A stretch of 50,778 bases of DNA from RYN-230 sp963717125 (GTDB lineage Bacteria; Actinomycetota; Actinomycetes; Streptosporangiales; Streptosporangiaceae). The stretch covers positions 1 through 50,778 of the forward strand of contig CAVQVG010000010.1 of NCBI GenBank assembly GCA_963717125.1. The letters run 5' to 3'. Below, piece after piece: positions 9,593 to 17,752 of the stretch. A program made the translations under genes and the position numbers. The notes beneath the pieces were generated by a model. That model searched no databases, had not been told where the DNA came from, and was given only the letters and a program-made list of their open reading frames with translations. Position 1 is the first letter of the stretch; every line of letters begins with the position of its first letter.

Positions 9593-9620
9593 GCCTGACT
9601 CACTGATCAGCGCACGACCC

Positions 9621-9650
9621 TGAACCCGCCGCCCGCTGGGCGCCGGTTCA
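9621..9650. terminator. Hairpin between convergent DUF3073 and purM genes
   Basis: An imperfect inverted repeat beginning TGAACC and ending GGTTCA, with GCCC/GGGC in the inner stem and a three-base loop. Its position between two converging genes suggests a bidirectional terminator. Confidence 0.55.
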
Positions 9651-9662
9651 CGTGAGCTACGT

Positions 9663-10712
9663 TCAGGCTGCGTGCTGCCCGGTCAGCCGGGCCGCACCGG
9701 TGCCGGGCACGATCTCGCCCAGCACCCAGGCCGGGACATCCCGGCTGGCCAGGACGTCAAGGGCGCGGTCCGTGTCCGGGCGGCTGAGCACGGCCACCAT
9801 GCCCACCCCCATGTTGAACACCCGCTCCATCTCCTCGGCCGGCACGCCGCCGCGGCCGGCGAGCAGGCCGAACACCGGGGCTGGCGACCAACTGGACCGG
9901 TCCAGCACGGCATCCACCCCGGCGGGCAGCACCCGGGCCAGGTTGGCGGCCAGCCCGCCGCCGGTGACGTGAGCGAACGCATGCACCGCGCAGTGCCCGG
10001 CCAGCGCCAGGCAGTCCCTGGCGTAGATCCGGGTCGGGGTGAGCAGTTCGGCGCCCAGCGGGCCGCCGAGTTCCGGGATGTCCTGGTCGAGGTCGAGCCG
10101 GGCCCGGTCCAGCACGTGCCGGGCCAGCGAGAAGCCGTTCGAGTGCAGTCCCGACGAGCCCATCGCGAGCACCACGTCACCCACCTCGACCCGGTGCGGC
10201 CCGAGCAGGTCGGCCCGCTCCACCACGCCAGTGGCGGCGCCCGCGATGTCGAAGTCGTCCGGGCCGAAGTGACCCGGATGCTCGGCCGTCTCGCCGCCGA
10301 TGAGCGCGCAGCCAGCCTGCACGCAGCCTTCGGCGACGCCGGCCAGGAGGGTGGCCGCCCGCTCCGGGCGCAGCCGGCCGAATACCAGGTAGTCCGTCAT
10401 GAACAGCGGCTCCGCGCCACACACGACGAGGTCGTCCACCACCATGCCGACCAGGTCGATGCCGATCGTGTCGTAGCGGCCCAGCCGGCTGGCGATGACC
10501 ACCTTGGTGCCCACCCCGTCGGTGGAGGTAGCCAGCAGCGGCCGGCGCATCGCGGTCAGCTTGGCCGCGTCGAATAGCCCGGCGAAGCCGCCCAGGCCGC
10601 CGATCACCTCCGGCCCCGCGGTCCTGGTGATCGACGCCCGCATCAGGTCCACGGCCCGCTCGCCGGCCGCGATGTCCACCCCCGCGTCCCGGTAGCTGGG
10701 CCGCTCGGTCAC
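9663..10712 (-). CDS. purM: Phosphoribosylformylglycinamidine cyclo-ligase
   Basis: A 349-residue PurM (AIR synthetase), which closes the imidazole ring of the purine precursor using ATP. Recognisable elements are STDGVGTKVVIA, the DLVGMVVDDLVVCGAEP segment, LIGGETAEHPG, MGSSGLHSNGFSL and the C-terminal FNMGVGMVAVL. The start is GTG at 10712, which overlaps the purF stop in a GTGA arrangement, so the two are translationally coupled. No longer start is needed to reach family length. Confidence 0.95.
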   Translation of the reverse strand: MTERPSYRDAGVDIAAGERAVDLMRASITRTAGPEVIGGLGGFAGLFDAAKLTAMRRPLLATSTDGVGTKVVIASRLGRYDTIGIDLVGMVVDDLVVCGAEPLFMTDYLVFGRLRPERAATLLAGVAEGCVQAGCALIGGETAEHPGHFGPDDFDIAGAATGVVERADLLGPHRVEVGDVVLAMGSSGLHSNGFSLARHVLDRARLDLDQDIPELGGPLGAELLTPTRIYARDCLALAGHCAVHAFAHVTGGGLAANLARVLPAGVDAVLDRSSWSPAPVFGLLAGRGGVPAEEMERVFNMGVGMVAVLSRPDTDRALDVLASRDVPAWVLGEIVPGTGAARLTGQHAA

Positions 10713-12178
10713 GTCGCCACCGGCGGGGCCACTTCCAGCAGGTGCTTGCCCCGCTCGGCTTCGGCCACCGGGATCGGGTAGTTGCCGTCGAAGCAGGCCC
10801 GGCAGAGCCGGCCGGCCGGCAGCGTGGTCGCCTCGGTCAGCCCGGCCAGCGAGATGAAGCCCAGCGAATCGGCCCCGATCGAGTCCCTGATCTCTTCGAC
10901 CGCCAGGCTGCCCGCGATGAGCTCGGCCCGGGTGGCGAAGTCGATCCCGTAGAAACACGGCCAGGCCACCGGCGGGCTGGAGATGCGCACGTGCACCTCG
11001 GCCGCGCCGGCCTCACGGAGCATGGCCACGATGGCCCGCTGGGTATTGCCGCGCACGATGGAATCGTCCACCACCACGACCCGCTGGCCGGCGATGACGC
11101 CGCGGAGCGGGTTCAGCTTCAGCTTGATCCCGCGCTGCCGGATCGTCTGGCTGGGCTGGATGAACGTCCGCCCCACATAGGAGTTCTTGACCAGCCCCTG
11201 GCCGTAGGGGATGCCACTGGCCTGCGCGTAACCGATGGCCGCCGGGGTACCGGACTCCGGCACCGGGATGACCAGGTCCGCCTCGACCGGGTGTTCGGCG
11301 GCCAGCATTCGGCCGACCTGCACCCGGGTGGCCTGCACGCTGCGCCCGGCGATGGAGGTGTCCGGCCGCGCCAGGTAGACGTACTCGAACAGGCAGCCCG
11401 CCGGGTGGGCCCGGGCGAAGGACTGCGACCTGACCCCGCGCTCGTCGATGGTGATCAGCTCGCCGGGCTCGACCTCGCGGACGAACGACGCACCCACGAT
11501 GTCCAGCGCCGCCGTCTCGCTGGCCACCACCCAGCCGCGGGCCAGCCGGCCCAGCACCAGCGGGCGGAAGCCCTGCGGGTCCCGGGCCGCGTACAGGGTG
11601 TGCTCGTCCATGAACACCAGCGAATACGCGCCACGCACCAACGGCAGCGTGGCCAGCACGCTGTCCTCGACGCTGGCCATCCGCGGGTCGGCGAACAGCG
11701 CGGTCAGCACGTCCGTGTCGGAGGTGGCCCGCTGCCCCATCCCACCGCGTGTGCCGTCCGCACCGCTGGCGATGGCCGCGAGCTCCAGGGTGTTGATCAG
11801 GTTCCCGTTGTGGCCCAGCGCCAGGCTGGCCACCGGGGTGGACCGGAACGTCGGCTGCGCGTTCTCCCACACCGACGCGCCACTCGTCGAGTACCGGCAG
11901 TGGCCGACCGCGATGTACCCGCGCAGCGTGGACAGCGCAGCCTCGTCGAACACCTGGGCCACCAGGCCCATGTCCTTATAGACCACGATTCGGTCGCCGT
12001 CACTGACCGCGATGCCCGCGGACTCCTGGCCGCGGTGCTGCAGTGCGTACAGGCCGAAGTAGGCAAGCTTCGCTACTTCCTCGCCAGGGGACCACACGCC
12101 GAACACTCCGCATGCGTCCCGAGGGGGCCGGTCCGTGGGATCTACATCGTCCGTCAGTCGGCCATCGGGGGTGACCAC
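10709..12178 (-). CDS. purF: Amidophosphoribosyltransferase
   Basis: A 489-residue PurF, the committed enzyme of purine synthesis: it moves ammonia from glutamine to PRPP. The catalytic cysteine is Cys23 in RDACGVFGVW, after a propeptide that would be removed. The glutaminase domain has HRGQESAGIA and GHNGNLIN; the PRPP loop is VVVVDDSIVRGNTQ. Cysteines in PVAWPCFYGIDF and LCRACFDGNYPIP suit the iron-sulfur cluster of Bacillus-type PurF. GTG 12178 is the start. The gene lies just downstream of the sterol-carrier-type gene and overlaps purM by four bases. Confidence 0.96.
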   Translation of the reverse strand: MVTPDGRLTDDVDPTDRPPRDACGVFGVWSPGEEVAKLAYFGLYALQHRGQESAGIAVSDGDRIVVYKDMGLVAQVFDEAALSTLRGYIAVGHCRYSTSGASVWENAQPTFRSTPVASLALGHNGNLINTLELAAIASGADGTRGGMGQRATSDTDVLTALFADPRMASVEDSVLATLPLVRGAYSLVFMDEHTLYAARDPQGFRPLVLGRLARGWVVASETAALDIVGASFVREVEPGELITIDERGVRSQSFARAHPAGCLFEYVYLARPDTSIAGRSVQATRVQVGRMLAAEHPVEADLVIPVPESGTPAAIGYAQASGIPYGQGLVKNSYVGRTFIQPSQTIRQRGIKLKLNPLRGVIAGQRVVVVDDSIVRGNTQRAIVAMLREAGAAEVHVRISSPPVAWPCFYGIDFATRAELIAGSLAVEEIRDSIGADSLGFISLAGLTEATTLPAGRLCRACFDGNYPIPVAEAERGKHLLEVAPPVAT

Positions 12179-12182
12179 CTGG

Positions 12183-12668
12183 TCAGTCTAGTGAGGCCGG
12201 ATGGCTGCTGGTGCCGCGGAGCAGCGGCAACAGCCCGGACAGGTCGGCCCGCGGCCCGCTGGCGCTGATCCGCCCGGCCGCCACCGCGTCGGCCCAGGAC
12301 AGCCGGCCAGCCGCCAGCAGCACCCACGTCACCGGGTCCATCTCCACCACGTTCGGCGGAGTGCCCCGGGTGTGCCGGGGTCCCGCCACGCACTGCACAG
12401 CGGCGTAGGGCGGCACCCGGACCTCCACCGCGCGGCCGGGGGCATCGGCGGCCAGCAGGTCGAGCAGGTAGGTCACCGCGGCGCGGAGCGCATCGGGCCG
12501 GGCCTCTGCAGCCGGGCTGTCCAGCGCGTCGAGCACGGCCAGGACCAGGGCCCGGCCCACCTGGCTGGCCGCGGCGGGCCCGGTCCACGGCGGCTGGCCG
12601 AGGCCGGCCCGCTGGGCTTGCAGCGCGGTCAGCATTCGCTGCTGATTGGCGCGCGGGCGGGCTGGCAT
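12183..12668 (-). CDS. Sterol-carrier (SCP2-like) family protein
   Basis: A protein of about 161 residues. Its carboxyl half has an SCP2-like pattern (VEVRVPPYAAVQCV, GTPPNVVEMDPVTWVLLAAGRLSWADAVAAGRI), close to actinobacterial proteins annotated as sterol carrier family. Such domains bind hydrophobic ligands; the physiological role here is unknown. ATG 12668 is chosen; a TTG nine bases earlier is possible. It ends only five bases before the purF start, so it is probably cotranscribed with purF and purM. Confidence 0.72.
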   Translation of the reverse strand: MPARPRANQQRMLTALQAQRAGLGQPPWTGPAAASQVGRALVLAVLDALDSPAAEARPDALRAAVTYLLDLLAADAPGRAVEVRVPPYAAVQCVAGPRHTRGTPPNVVEMDPVTWVLLAAGRLSWADAVAAGRISASGPRADLSGLLPLLRGTSSHPASLD

Positions 12669-12890
12669 CAGAGTCAACTTACCGTGATCACGGATGGGCC
12701 GGTCCGCTCGTGGATCACGGCGGACGGTCTGCTCGTGGCCGGGCCCGGCTTGCGGTCACGGACAGTACACAACTGGGCCAGTCATACTCACTCAATGCAG
12801 TCGATCACTATCGAAACGCAGTCCTACATTTCGTAATTTGAGCTATTTTCTGATATCGGTAGCACGACTGGCCAGTAGCAGGTAGTCGTC

Positions 12891-13547
12891 GTGAATATGG
12901 CAGGGACACGCGGTCCAGGGCGCCGGGGCAAGCGCCGGTCGCGGGCGACGGCTGCCGTGCTGATCTCAGCTGTGGCCGTGCTCGCCGTGCTGGCCGCGGG
13001 CGGGGCACTGGCGATCACCCACCTGGGCAGTTCCAACGTGGCGCAGGGACGGCATGACCCGCTGTCCACCAAGATCACCAGCCAGCAGACGGTGGGGCTG
13101 GCCAACCTGGGCCAGACCGGCGAGGCCGGCTCGGCCAAGTCATCCGCCACGCTGCTCTTCGCCAGCGCGGGCGGCCTGATCTTCACCCCGAGCACTGGGG
13201 GGGAGAACGTGCAGTCCAGCCAGCAGTGGCAGGCGGACGAGATGGGCGGCGGCCAGTTCGTGCTCCTGTTCAGCACGGACGGGGAGTGCCTGACCGCAGT
13301 GGGCGGCGGCAGCCAGGCCACCACCGAGCTGGACCGCTGCGACAGCGGACTCGACCAGCGCTGGTACCACCCGTTCGAGGGCACCGACGGGATGGGCCGC
13401 GACTACTGGCAGCTCCGCAACGCGTCGAACGGCCGCTGCCTCGCGGTCGGGTCGGCCGGGTCGGGCGGGGATTCCTTCGCCGAGATGCAGCCCTGCTCGG
13501 CCAGCAAACCGTGGCCCCAGCTCGTCATGTTCTGGAGCGCGTACTAA
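12891..13547 (+). CDS. Membrane-anchored or secreted ricin-type beta-trefoil protein
   Basis: A 218-residue protein. A basic head (GRRGKRRSRA) leads into a hydrophobic helix at about 20-43, a signal anchor or Sec signal. Residues about 85-218 form a beta-trefoil lectin-like domain: GGGQFVLLFSTDGECLTAVGG, then QRWYHPFEG and NASNGRCLAVGSAG follow the QxW-type repeat pattern. It probably binds carbohydrate outside the cell. Start is GTG 12891 or ATG 12897. It converges on purL with 18 bases between stops; the 222 bases upstream include an AT-rich stretch (12830-12860) suited to a promoter. Confidence 0.7.
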   Translation: MNMAGTRGPGRRGKRRSRATAAVLISAVAVLAVLAAGGALAITHLGSSNVAQGRHDPLSTKITSQQTVGLANLGQTGEAGSAKSSATLLFASAGGLIFTPSTGGENVQSSQQWQADEMGGGQFVLLFSTDGECLTAVGGGSQATTELDRCDSGLDQRWYHPFEGTDGMGRDYWQLRNASNGRCLAVGSAGSGGDSFAEMQPCSASKPWPQLVMFWSAY

Positions 13548-13565
13548 ATCCAGCCTCGTCGGCGA

Positions 13566-15812
13566 TTAGCCGAACAGCGCCGGCAAGGTGCCGGTGTGGG
13601 CGGCGGCTAGTTCGTCTACCGGGATGTCGAAGCTGTCCGTGACGACCAGGCTGGGGCCGCCGACCGCGCCGATCACCTGGGTGGGCACCGCGTGCTCGGC
13701 GGCCAGGCGGGCCAGGGCCTCTTCCGAGCCGGGGCGGACGGCTAGCACGGCGCGGGCCGCCGATTCGCTGAACAGCTCGGTGAACCGGTCACCCGGCAGG
13801 CTCACCTGGCAGCCCAGCCCGCCGGACAGGCAGCACTCGGCCAGCGCGAGGGCCAGGCCGCCTTCGGACAGGTCGTGCGCCGCGTCCAGCAGCCCGGCCG
13901 CGGCCGCCTCGGTGAGCACGGCGGCCAGCGCCCGCTCGGCGGCCAGGTCCACCGCGGGCGGGCGGCCGCCGACGTGCCGGTGCGCCACGTGCGCCCACGC
14001 CGAGCCGCCGAACTCGGCGGCGGTCCGGCCCAGCAGCACGATGCTGGCGTCCGCGGCGCTGAACCCGATCGGCACCCGCCGGGACACGTCCGCGTGCACG
14101 CCGAGCACGCCCACCACGGGGGTGGGGTGGATCGGCACCGCGTCGGTCTGGTTGTAGAAGCTGACGTTGCCGCCGGTGACCGGCACGCCGAGCGCGGCGC
14201 ACGCGTCGGCCAGCCCGCGAACCGCCTCGCTGAACTGCCACATCACGCCTGGATCTTCGGGTGAGCCGAAGTTCAGGCAGTTGGTGACGGCCAGCGGCAC
14301 CGCGCCGGTCGCGGCCACGTTGCGGTACGCCTCGGCCAGCGCGAGCTGCGCGCCCGCGTACGGGTCGAGCAGGCAGAACCGGCCGTTGCCGTCGGTGGCC
14401 AGGGCCACCCCGAGGCCGGTCTGCTCGTCGATCCGCAGCACCCCCGCGTCCTCCGGCATGGCCAGCACGGTGTTGCCGCGGACATGCCGGTCGTACTGTT
14501 CGGTAACCCAGCTCTTGTCCGCCTGCCCGGGCGAGGCGAGCAGCGACAGCAGGGCGCCGCGCAGCTGCGGGCCGGACAACGGCTGGGCCAGCTTGGCGGG
14601 GTCATCGGCCTGCAGCGCGTCCTGGCCGGCCGGGCGCTGGATGGGCCGCCGGTATACCGGCCCGTCGTCGGCTGCGCTGCCCGGCGCGATGTCCACCACC
14701 TGCTCGCCGCGCCAGCTCATCTGCAGCCGGCCGGTGCCGGTCACCTCGCCGATCACCGTGGCCAGCACGCCCCAGCGGGCGCAGATCTCCATGAAGCGGC
14801 CGACCTGGCCCGGCTCGACCACGGCCATCATGCGTTCCTGTGACTCGCTCATCAGGATCTCGGCCGGGCCGAGGGCCGGGTCGCGCAGCGGCACCGCGTC
14901 GAGTTCCACCCGCATGCCGGTGCCGCCGCCGGCCGCCAGCTCGGCGGTGGCGCAGGACACGCCGGCCGCGCCGAGATCCTGGATGGCGCTGACCACCCCG
15001 GCCGCGTACAGCTCCAGGCAGCACTCGACGAGAAGCTTCTCGGTGAACGGGTCGCCGACCTGGACGCTGGGCCGTTTGGCCGAGTCGGTACCGCCGAACG
15101 TGGCGCTGGCCAGCACCGAGGCCCCGCCGATGCCGTCCGGGCCGGTCCGCGAGCCGAACAGGATGACCTTGTTGCCGGGGCCGCGGGCGGCCGCCTCCTT
15201 GAGGTCGGCGTGCCGCATGACCCCCACGCACAGCGCGTTGACCAGCGGGTTCCCGCTGTAGCAGGGATCGAACGCCAGCTCACCGCCGATATTGGGCAGG
15301 CCCAGGCAGTTGCCGTAGAAGGAGATTCCGGCCACCACCCCGGGCAGCACCCGGCGGGTGTCCGGTGCGTCGGCCGGGCCGAACCGCAGCGAGTCCATCA
15401 CCGCCACCGGCCGGGCGCCCATGGCCAGGATGTCCCGGACGATGCCGCCCACCCCGGTGGCTGCGCCCTGGAACGGCTCCACGTAGGACGGATGGTTGTG
15501 CGACTCCACCTTGAAGGTGACGGCGTAGCCCTGCCCGATGTCCACCACGCCCGCCTGCTGCCCGATGCCGGCCAGCAGCGCCGGGCTGGGCGGCGCGGAC
15601 TCGGCGAAGGCGCGCAGGTGCACCTTGGACGACTTGTAGGAGCAGTGCTCGCTCCACATCACCGAGTAGATGGCGAGCTCGGCGTCGGTCGGGCGGCGGC
15701 CGAGCAGCTCCCTGATCCTGGTGTACTCGGCCTCGGTCAGGCCCAGCTCGGCGTACGGCTGCGGCTGGGCCGGGCTGGCCGCCGCGCGGCCCACCGTGTC
15801 CACCGCGCTCAT
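13566..15812 (-). CDS. purL: Phosphoribosylformylglycinamidine synthase, large subunit
   Basis: A 748-residue small-type PurL, which needs PurQ and PurS as partners to convert FGAR to FGAM with ATP and glutamine-derived ammonia. Motifs include SEHCSYKSSKVHLRAF, KVESHNHPSYVEPFQGAATGVGG, ESQERMMAVVEP and the C-terminal DLSEGGLALALAECC. The ATG at 15812 gives the normal family start; the frame stays open far upstream but in the region of purQ. It overlaps the purQ stop by four bases (ATGA), so the genes are coupled. Confidence 0.96.
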   Translation of the reverse strand: MSAVDTVGRAAASPAQPQPYAELGLTEAEYTRIRELLGRRPTDAELAIYSVMWSEHCSYKSSKVHLRAFAESAPPSPALLAGIGQQAGVVDIGQGYAVTFKVESHNHPSYVEPFQGAATGVGGIVRDILAMGARPVAVMDSLRFGPADAPDTRRVLPGVVAGISFYGNCLGLPNIGGELAFDPCYSGNPLVNALCVGVMRHADLKEAAARGPGNKVILFGSRTGPDGIGGASVLASATFGGTDSAKRPSVQVGDPFTEKLLVECCLELYAAGVVSAIQDLGAAGVSCATAELAAGGGTGMRVELDAVPLRDPALGPAEILMSESQERMMAVVEPGQVGRFMEICARWGVLATVIGEVTGTGRLQMSWRGEQVVDIAPGSAADDGPVYRRPIQRPAGQDALQADDPAKLAQPLSGPQLRGALLSLLASPGQADKSWVTEQYDRHVRGNTVLAMPEDAGVLRIDEQTGLGVALATDGNGRFCLLDPYAGAQLALAEAYRNVAATGAVPLAVTNCLNFGSPEDPGVMWQFSEAVRGLADACAALGVPVTGGNVSFYNQTDAVPIHPTPVVGVLGVHADVSRRVPIGFSAADASIVLLGRTAAEFGGSAWAHVAHRHVGGRPPAVDLAAERALAAVLTEAAAAGLLDAAHDLSEGGLALALAECCLSGGLGCQVSLPGDRFTELFSESAARAVLAVRPGSEEALARLAAEHAVPTQVIGAVGGPSLVVTDSFDIPVDELAAAHTGTLPALFG

Positions 15813-16512
15813 CCGTCGGCCCCGTCCGGCACCAGCATCCCGCCGGCCACCGAGCGCAGCACCGAGGTGAAGAAGCCGAGGCCGTCGGTGCCCGGCCCGG
15901 TCAGCGCGTCGATGGCGTGCTCCGGATGCGGCATCAGCCCGACCACGTTCCCGGCTTCGCTGCGCACCCCGGCGATGTCGCCCACCGAGCCGTTCGGGTT
16001 GCCACCCGCGTACCGGGCCACCACCTGCCCACCGGCGGTCAGCCGGGCCAGCGTGGCCGGATCGGCCACGTAGGCGCCCTCGCCGCTCTTCAGCACCACG
16101 GTGATCTCCTGGTCCTGGCCGTAGTCCGCGGTCCACGGCGTCGCGGTGTCCTCGATCCGCACCCGCACCGCGCGGTTGATGAACCGCAGCCCGGCGTTGC
16201 GGGTCAGCGCCCCGGGCAGCAGGTGCGCCTCGCACAGGATCTGGAAGCCGTTGCAGATGCCCAGCACCGGCAGCCCGTCCTGGGCCGCCGGGATCAGCTC
16301 GGCCAGCACCGGCGCGAACCGGGCGATCGCCCCGCAGCGCAGGTAGTCACCGTAGGAGAAGCCACCGGGCAGAATGACGGCGTCCAGGCCGCTCAGGTCG
16401 GTCTGGCCGTGCCAGACCGGCACTGGCGTGCCGCCGGCCGGGCCACCGCCCGGGCAGCGTCGACGTCGTCGAGCGAGCCAGGAAAAGTGATGACGCCCAC
16501 CCGGGCTGTCAT
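15809..16512 (-). CDS. purQ: Phosphoribosylformylglycinamidine synthase, glutaminase subunit, apparent frameshift
   Basis: PurQ supplies ammonia to PurL. The main frame carries LPGGFSYGDYLRCGAIAR, the nucleophile elbow LGICNGFQIL (catalytic Cys) and GLMPHPEHAID (catalytic His). The normal PurQ amino end, MTARVGVITFPGSLDD, is present in another frame starting at ATG 16512. One missing base in the GC run at about 16432-16446 would restore a continuous protein of about 234 residues (expected junction AVARAGGTPVPVWHG). Because purQ is needed for purine synthesis and both sides are intact, a sequence error is the likelier explanation. It overlaps purL (ATGA). Confidence 0.88.
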
Positions 16513-16582
16513 GGGCATCCTCGCAGCGGGTAGCGGGGCGTGTCTGCCTGCAGGTTACCCTGTCCGCCGGACCACCCGGACG

Positions 16583-17248
16583 TCAGCCGACGTTCCTGAG
16601 CTGGCCTTCCCGCAGCCCGGTCGCGTCGTCATCGGTGAGCGGGAATTCGGCCGGGCGGCCGAGCAGCGCGTCGTCCCGCCACGCCATCCGCTTCTCCAGC
16701 GACACCACCGTGCCGACCCCCGGGTCGGTGCTCAGCGTGACGTCGTCCACGCAGGCCCGCATGATGGCCAGGCCACGGCCGGACTCGGGCAGCATCGCGA
16801 TGACCTGGTCCTCGGTCAGCGGCCGGTGCCCGTCACCGGACCGCCGCCGCCCGCCCGGGCGGGGCCGCCGCCGCGGCGGGCGCACCACGCGGCGGCGGAG
16901 CCTGGCGGGCGCGTGCACGGCGTCCCACATGGGCCGGCGCGGCGCGGGGACGAGCAGCGGGTCGAGCCCGCGCTCGTCGTTCAGCACCTGGATCAGGCAG
17001 CCCCGCTGGCCGATCCGGGCGACAATCTCGTAGCGCGGGCCGGGCGTGCCATGCTTGAGCACGTTGGTGCACGCCTCGGTCACCGCGAGCAGTAGGTCGG
17101 CGACCCCGTCTTCATCGGCACCCAGCCGCCGCAGCGTGTCGCCAAGCACCCGCCGCATCACCGGCACGCTCAGCGCCTCGTGCGGGAACACTAGGCAGAA
17201 CTCCACGTCCACGATCGACTCCTCGGTGCGTCTCGATTGAGCCCGCAT
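16583..17248 (-). CDS. RsbW/SpoIIAB-like ATP-binding regulatory protein
   Basis: A 221-residue protein with a GHKL (HATPase_c) fold as in anti-sigma-factor serine kinases. The N box is LLLAVTEACTNVLKHGTP (Glu and Asn ligands), a G1-like DERGLDP follows, and the G2 box is ESGRGLAIMRACVDDV. Between them lies an Arg/Pro-rich insert of about 45 residues that is not typical and could be a lineage feature or a local sequence problem. The ATG at 17248 has GAGGGGCGG before it. It lies between purS and purQ in the same direction, with gaps of about 106 and 70 bases, so it may ride on the purine transcript. Its target sigma factor or antagonist is not evident nearby. Confidence 0.75.
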   Translation of the reverse strand: MRAQSRRTEESIVDVEFCLVFPHEALSVPVMRRVLGDTLRRLGADEDGVADLLLAVTEACTNVLKHGTPGPRYEIVARIGQRGCLIQVLNDERGLDPLLVPAPRRPMWDAVHAPARLRRRVVRPPRRRPRPGGRRRSGDGHRPLTEDQVIAMLPESGRGLAIMRACVDDVTLSTDPGVGTVVSLEKRMAWRDDALLGRPAEFPLTDDDATGLREGQLRNVG

Positions 17249-17354
17249 CCGCCCCTCAGTTCCCTCGCTCTCGCGTACGTGCTGGCCACTTGTGTCCTTT
17301 CCCCGGCCCTGGCCGGGATAATCGTGAACTCTTAGCGCTGTCTTGCAATCGTTG

Positions 17355-17597
17355 TCACCCCTCGTGGAGGGTGAACTCTTCGATGACCGGGTTGGCCAGC
17401 ACCTCACGGGCCAGCTCGGCCACCTTGGCCAGGGCGGATTCGTCGGCTGGGCCGCTCAGTTCCACCTCGAACCGCTTGCCCTGGCGGACGCCGAGCACCT
17501 GGCTGAAGCCGAGCCGCTGGCAGGCGCTGGCGACCGCCTCACCCTGCGGATCGTGGATCTCCCGGCGCAGCATCACGTCAACCACGATTCGGGCCAC
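17355..17597 (-). CDS. purS: Phosphoribosylformylglycinamidine synthase subunit PurS
   Basis: An 80-residue PurS: VARIVVDVMLRREIHDPQG, GFSQVLGVRQGKRFEVEL and ANPVIEEFTL are family landmarks. PurS dimers bridge PurL and PurQ in the FGAM synthase complex. GTG at 17597 is chosen, with AGGGGACA eight bases before it; a longer frame to 17642 has no family similarity. It is the first gene of the pur cluster on this strand and divergent from bkdA. Confidence 0.93.
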   Translation of the reverse strand: MARIVVDVMLRREIHDPQGEAVASACQRLGFSQVLGVRQGKRFEVELSGPADESALAKVAELAREVLANPVIEEFTLHEG

Positions 17598-17696
17598 CGT
17601 CTGTCCCCTGTCTTCCCTGGGCGCCGCCGCACGAGCCAGCACCCCTCGTATCCACGCCGGGTTTCCCGGGTCGTGGCTTGTTCTGTCACGATGGCC

Positions 17697-17739
17697 CTAG
17701 TGAACCCCACCACCATGGGGGCTAGTGAACCCCACCACC
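17697..17739. repeat. Direct repeat in the leader of the bkd operon
   Basis: An 18-bp unit, CTAGTGAACCCCACCACC, occurs at 17697-17714 and exactly again at 17722-17739. The second copy ends just before the ribosome-binding site (AAGGGAG) of the E1alpha gene. It could be a double operator or an element acting in the mRNA leader. Confidence 0.8.
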
Positions 17740-17752
17740 CAAGGGAGTACAC

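Noticed and set aside
10742..12268. Plus-strand frame of 508 codons opposite purF
   Set aside because: PurF motifs on the minus strand are complete; the antisense product is low-complexity and unlike any family.
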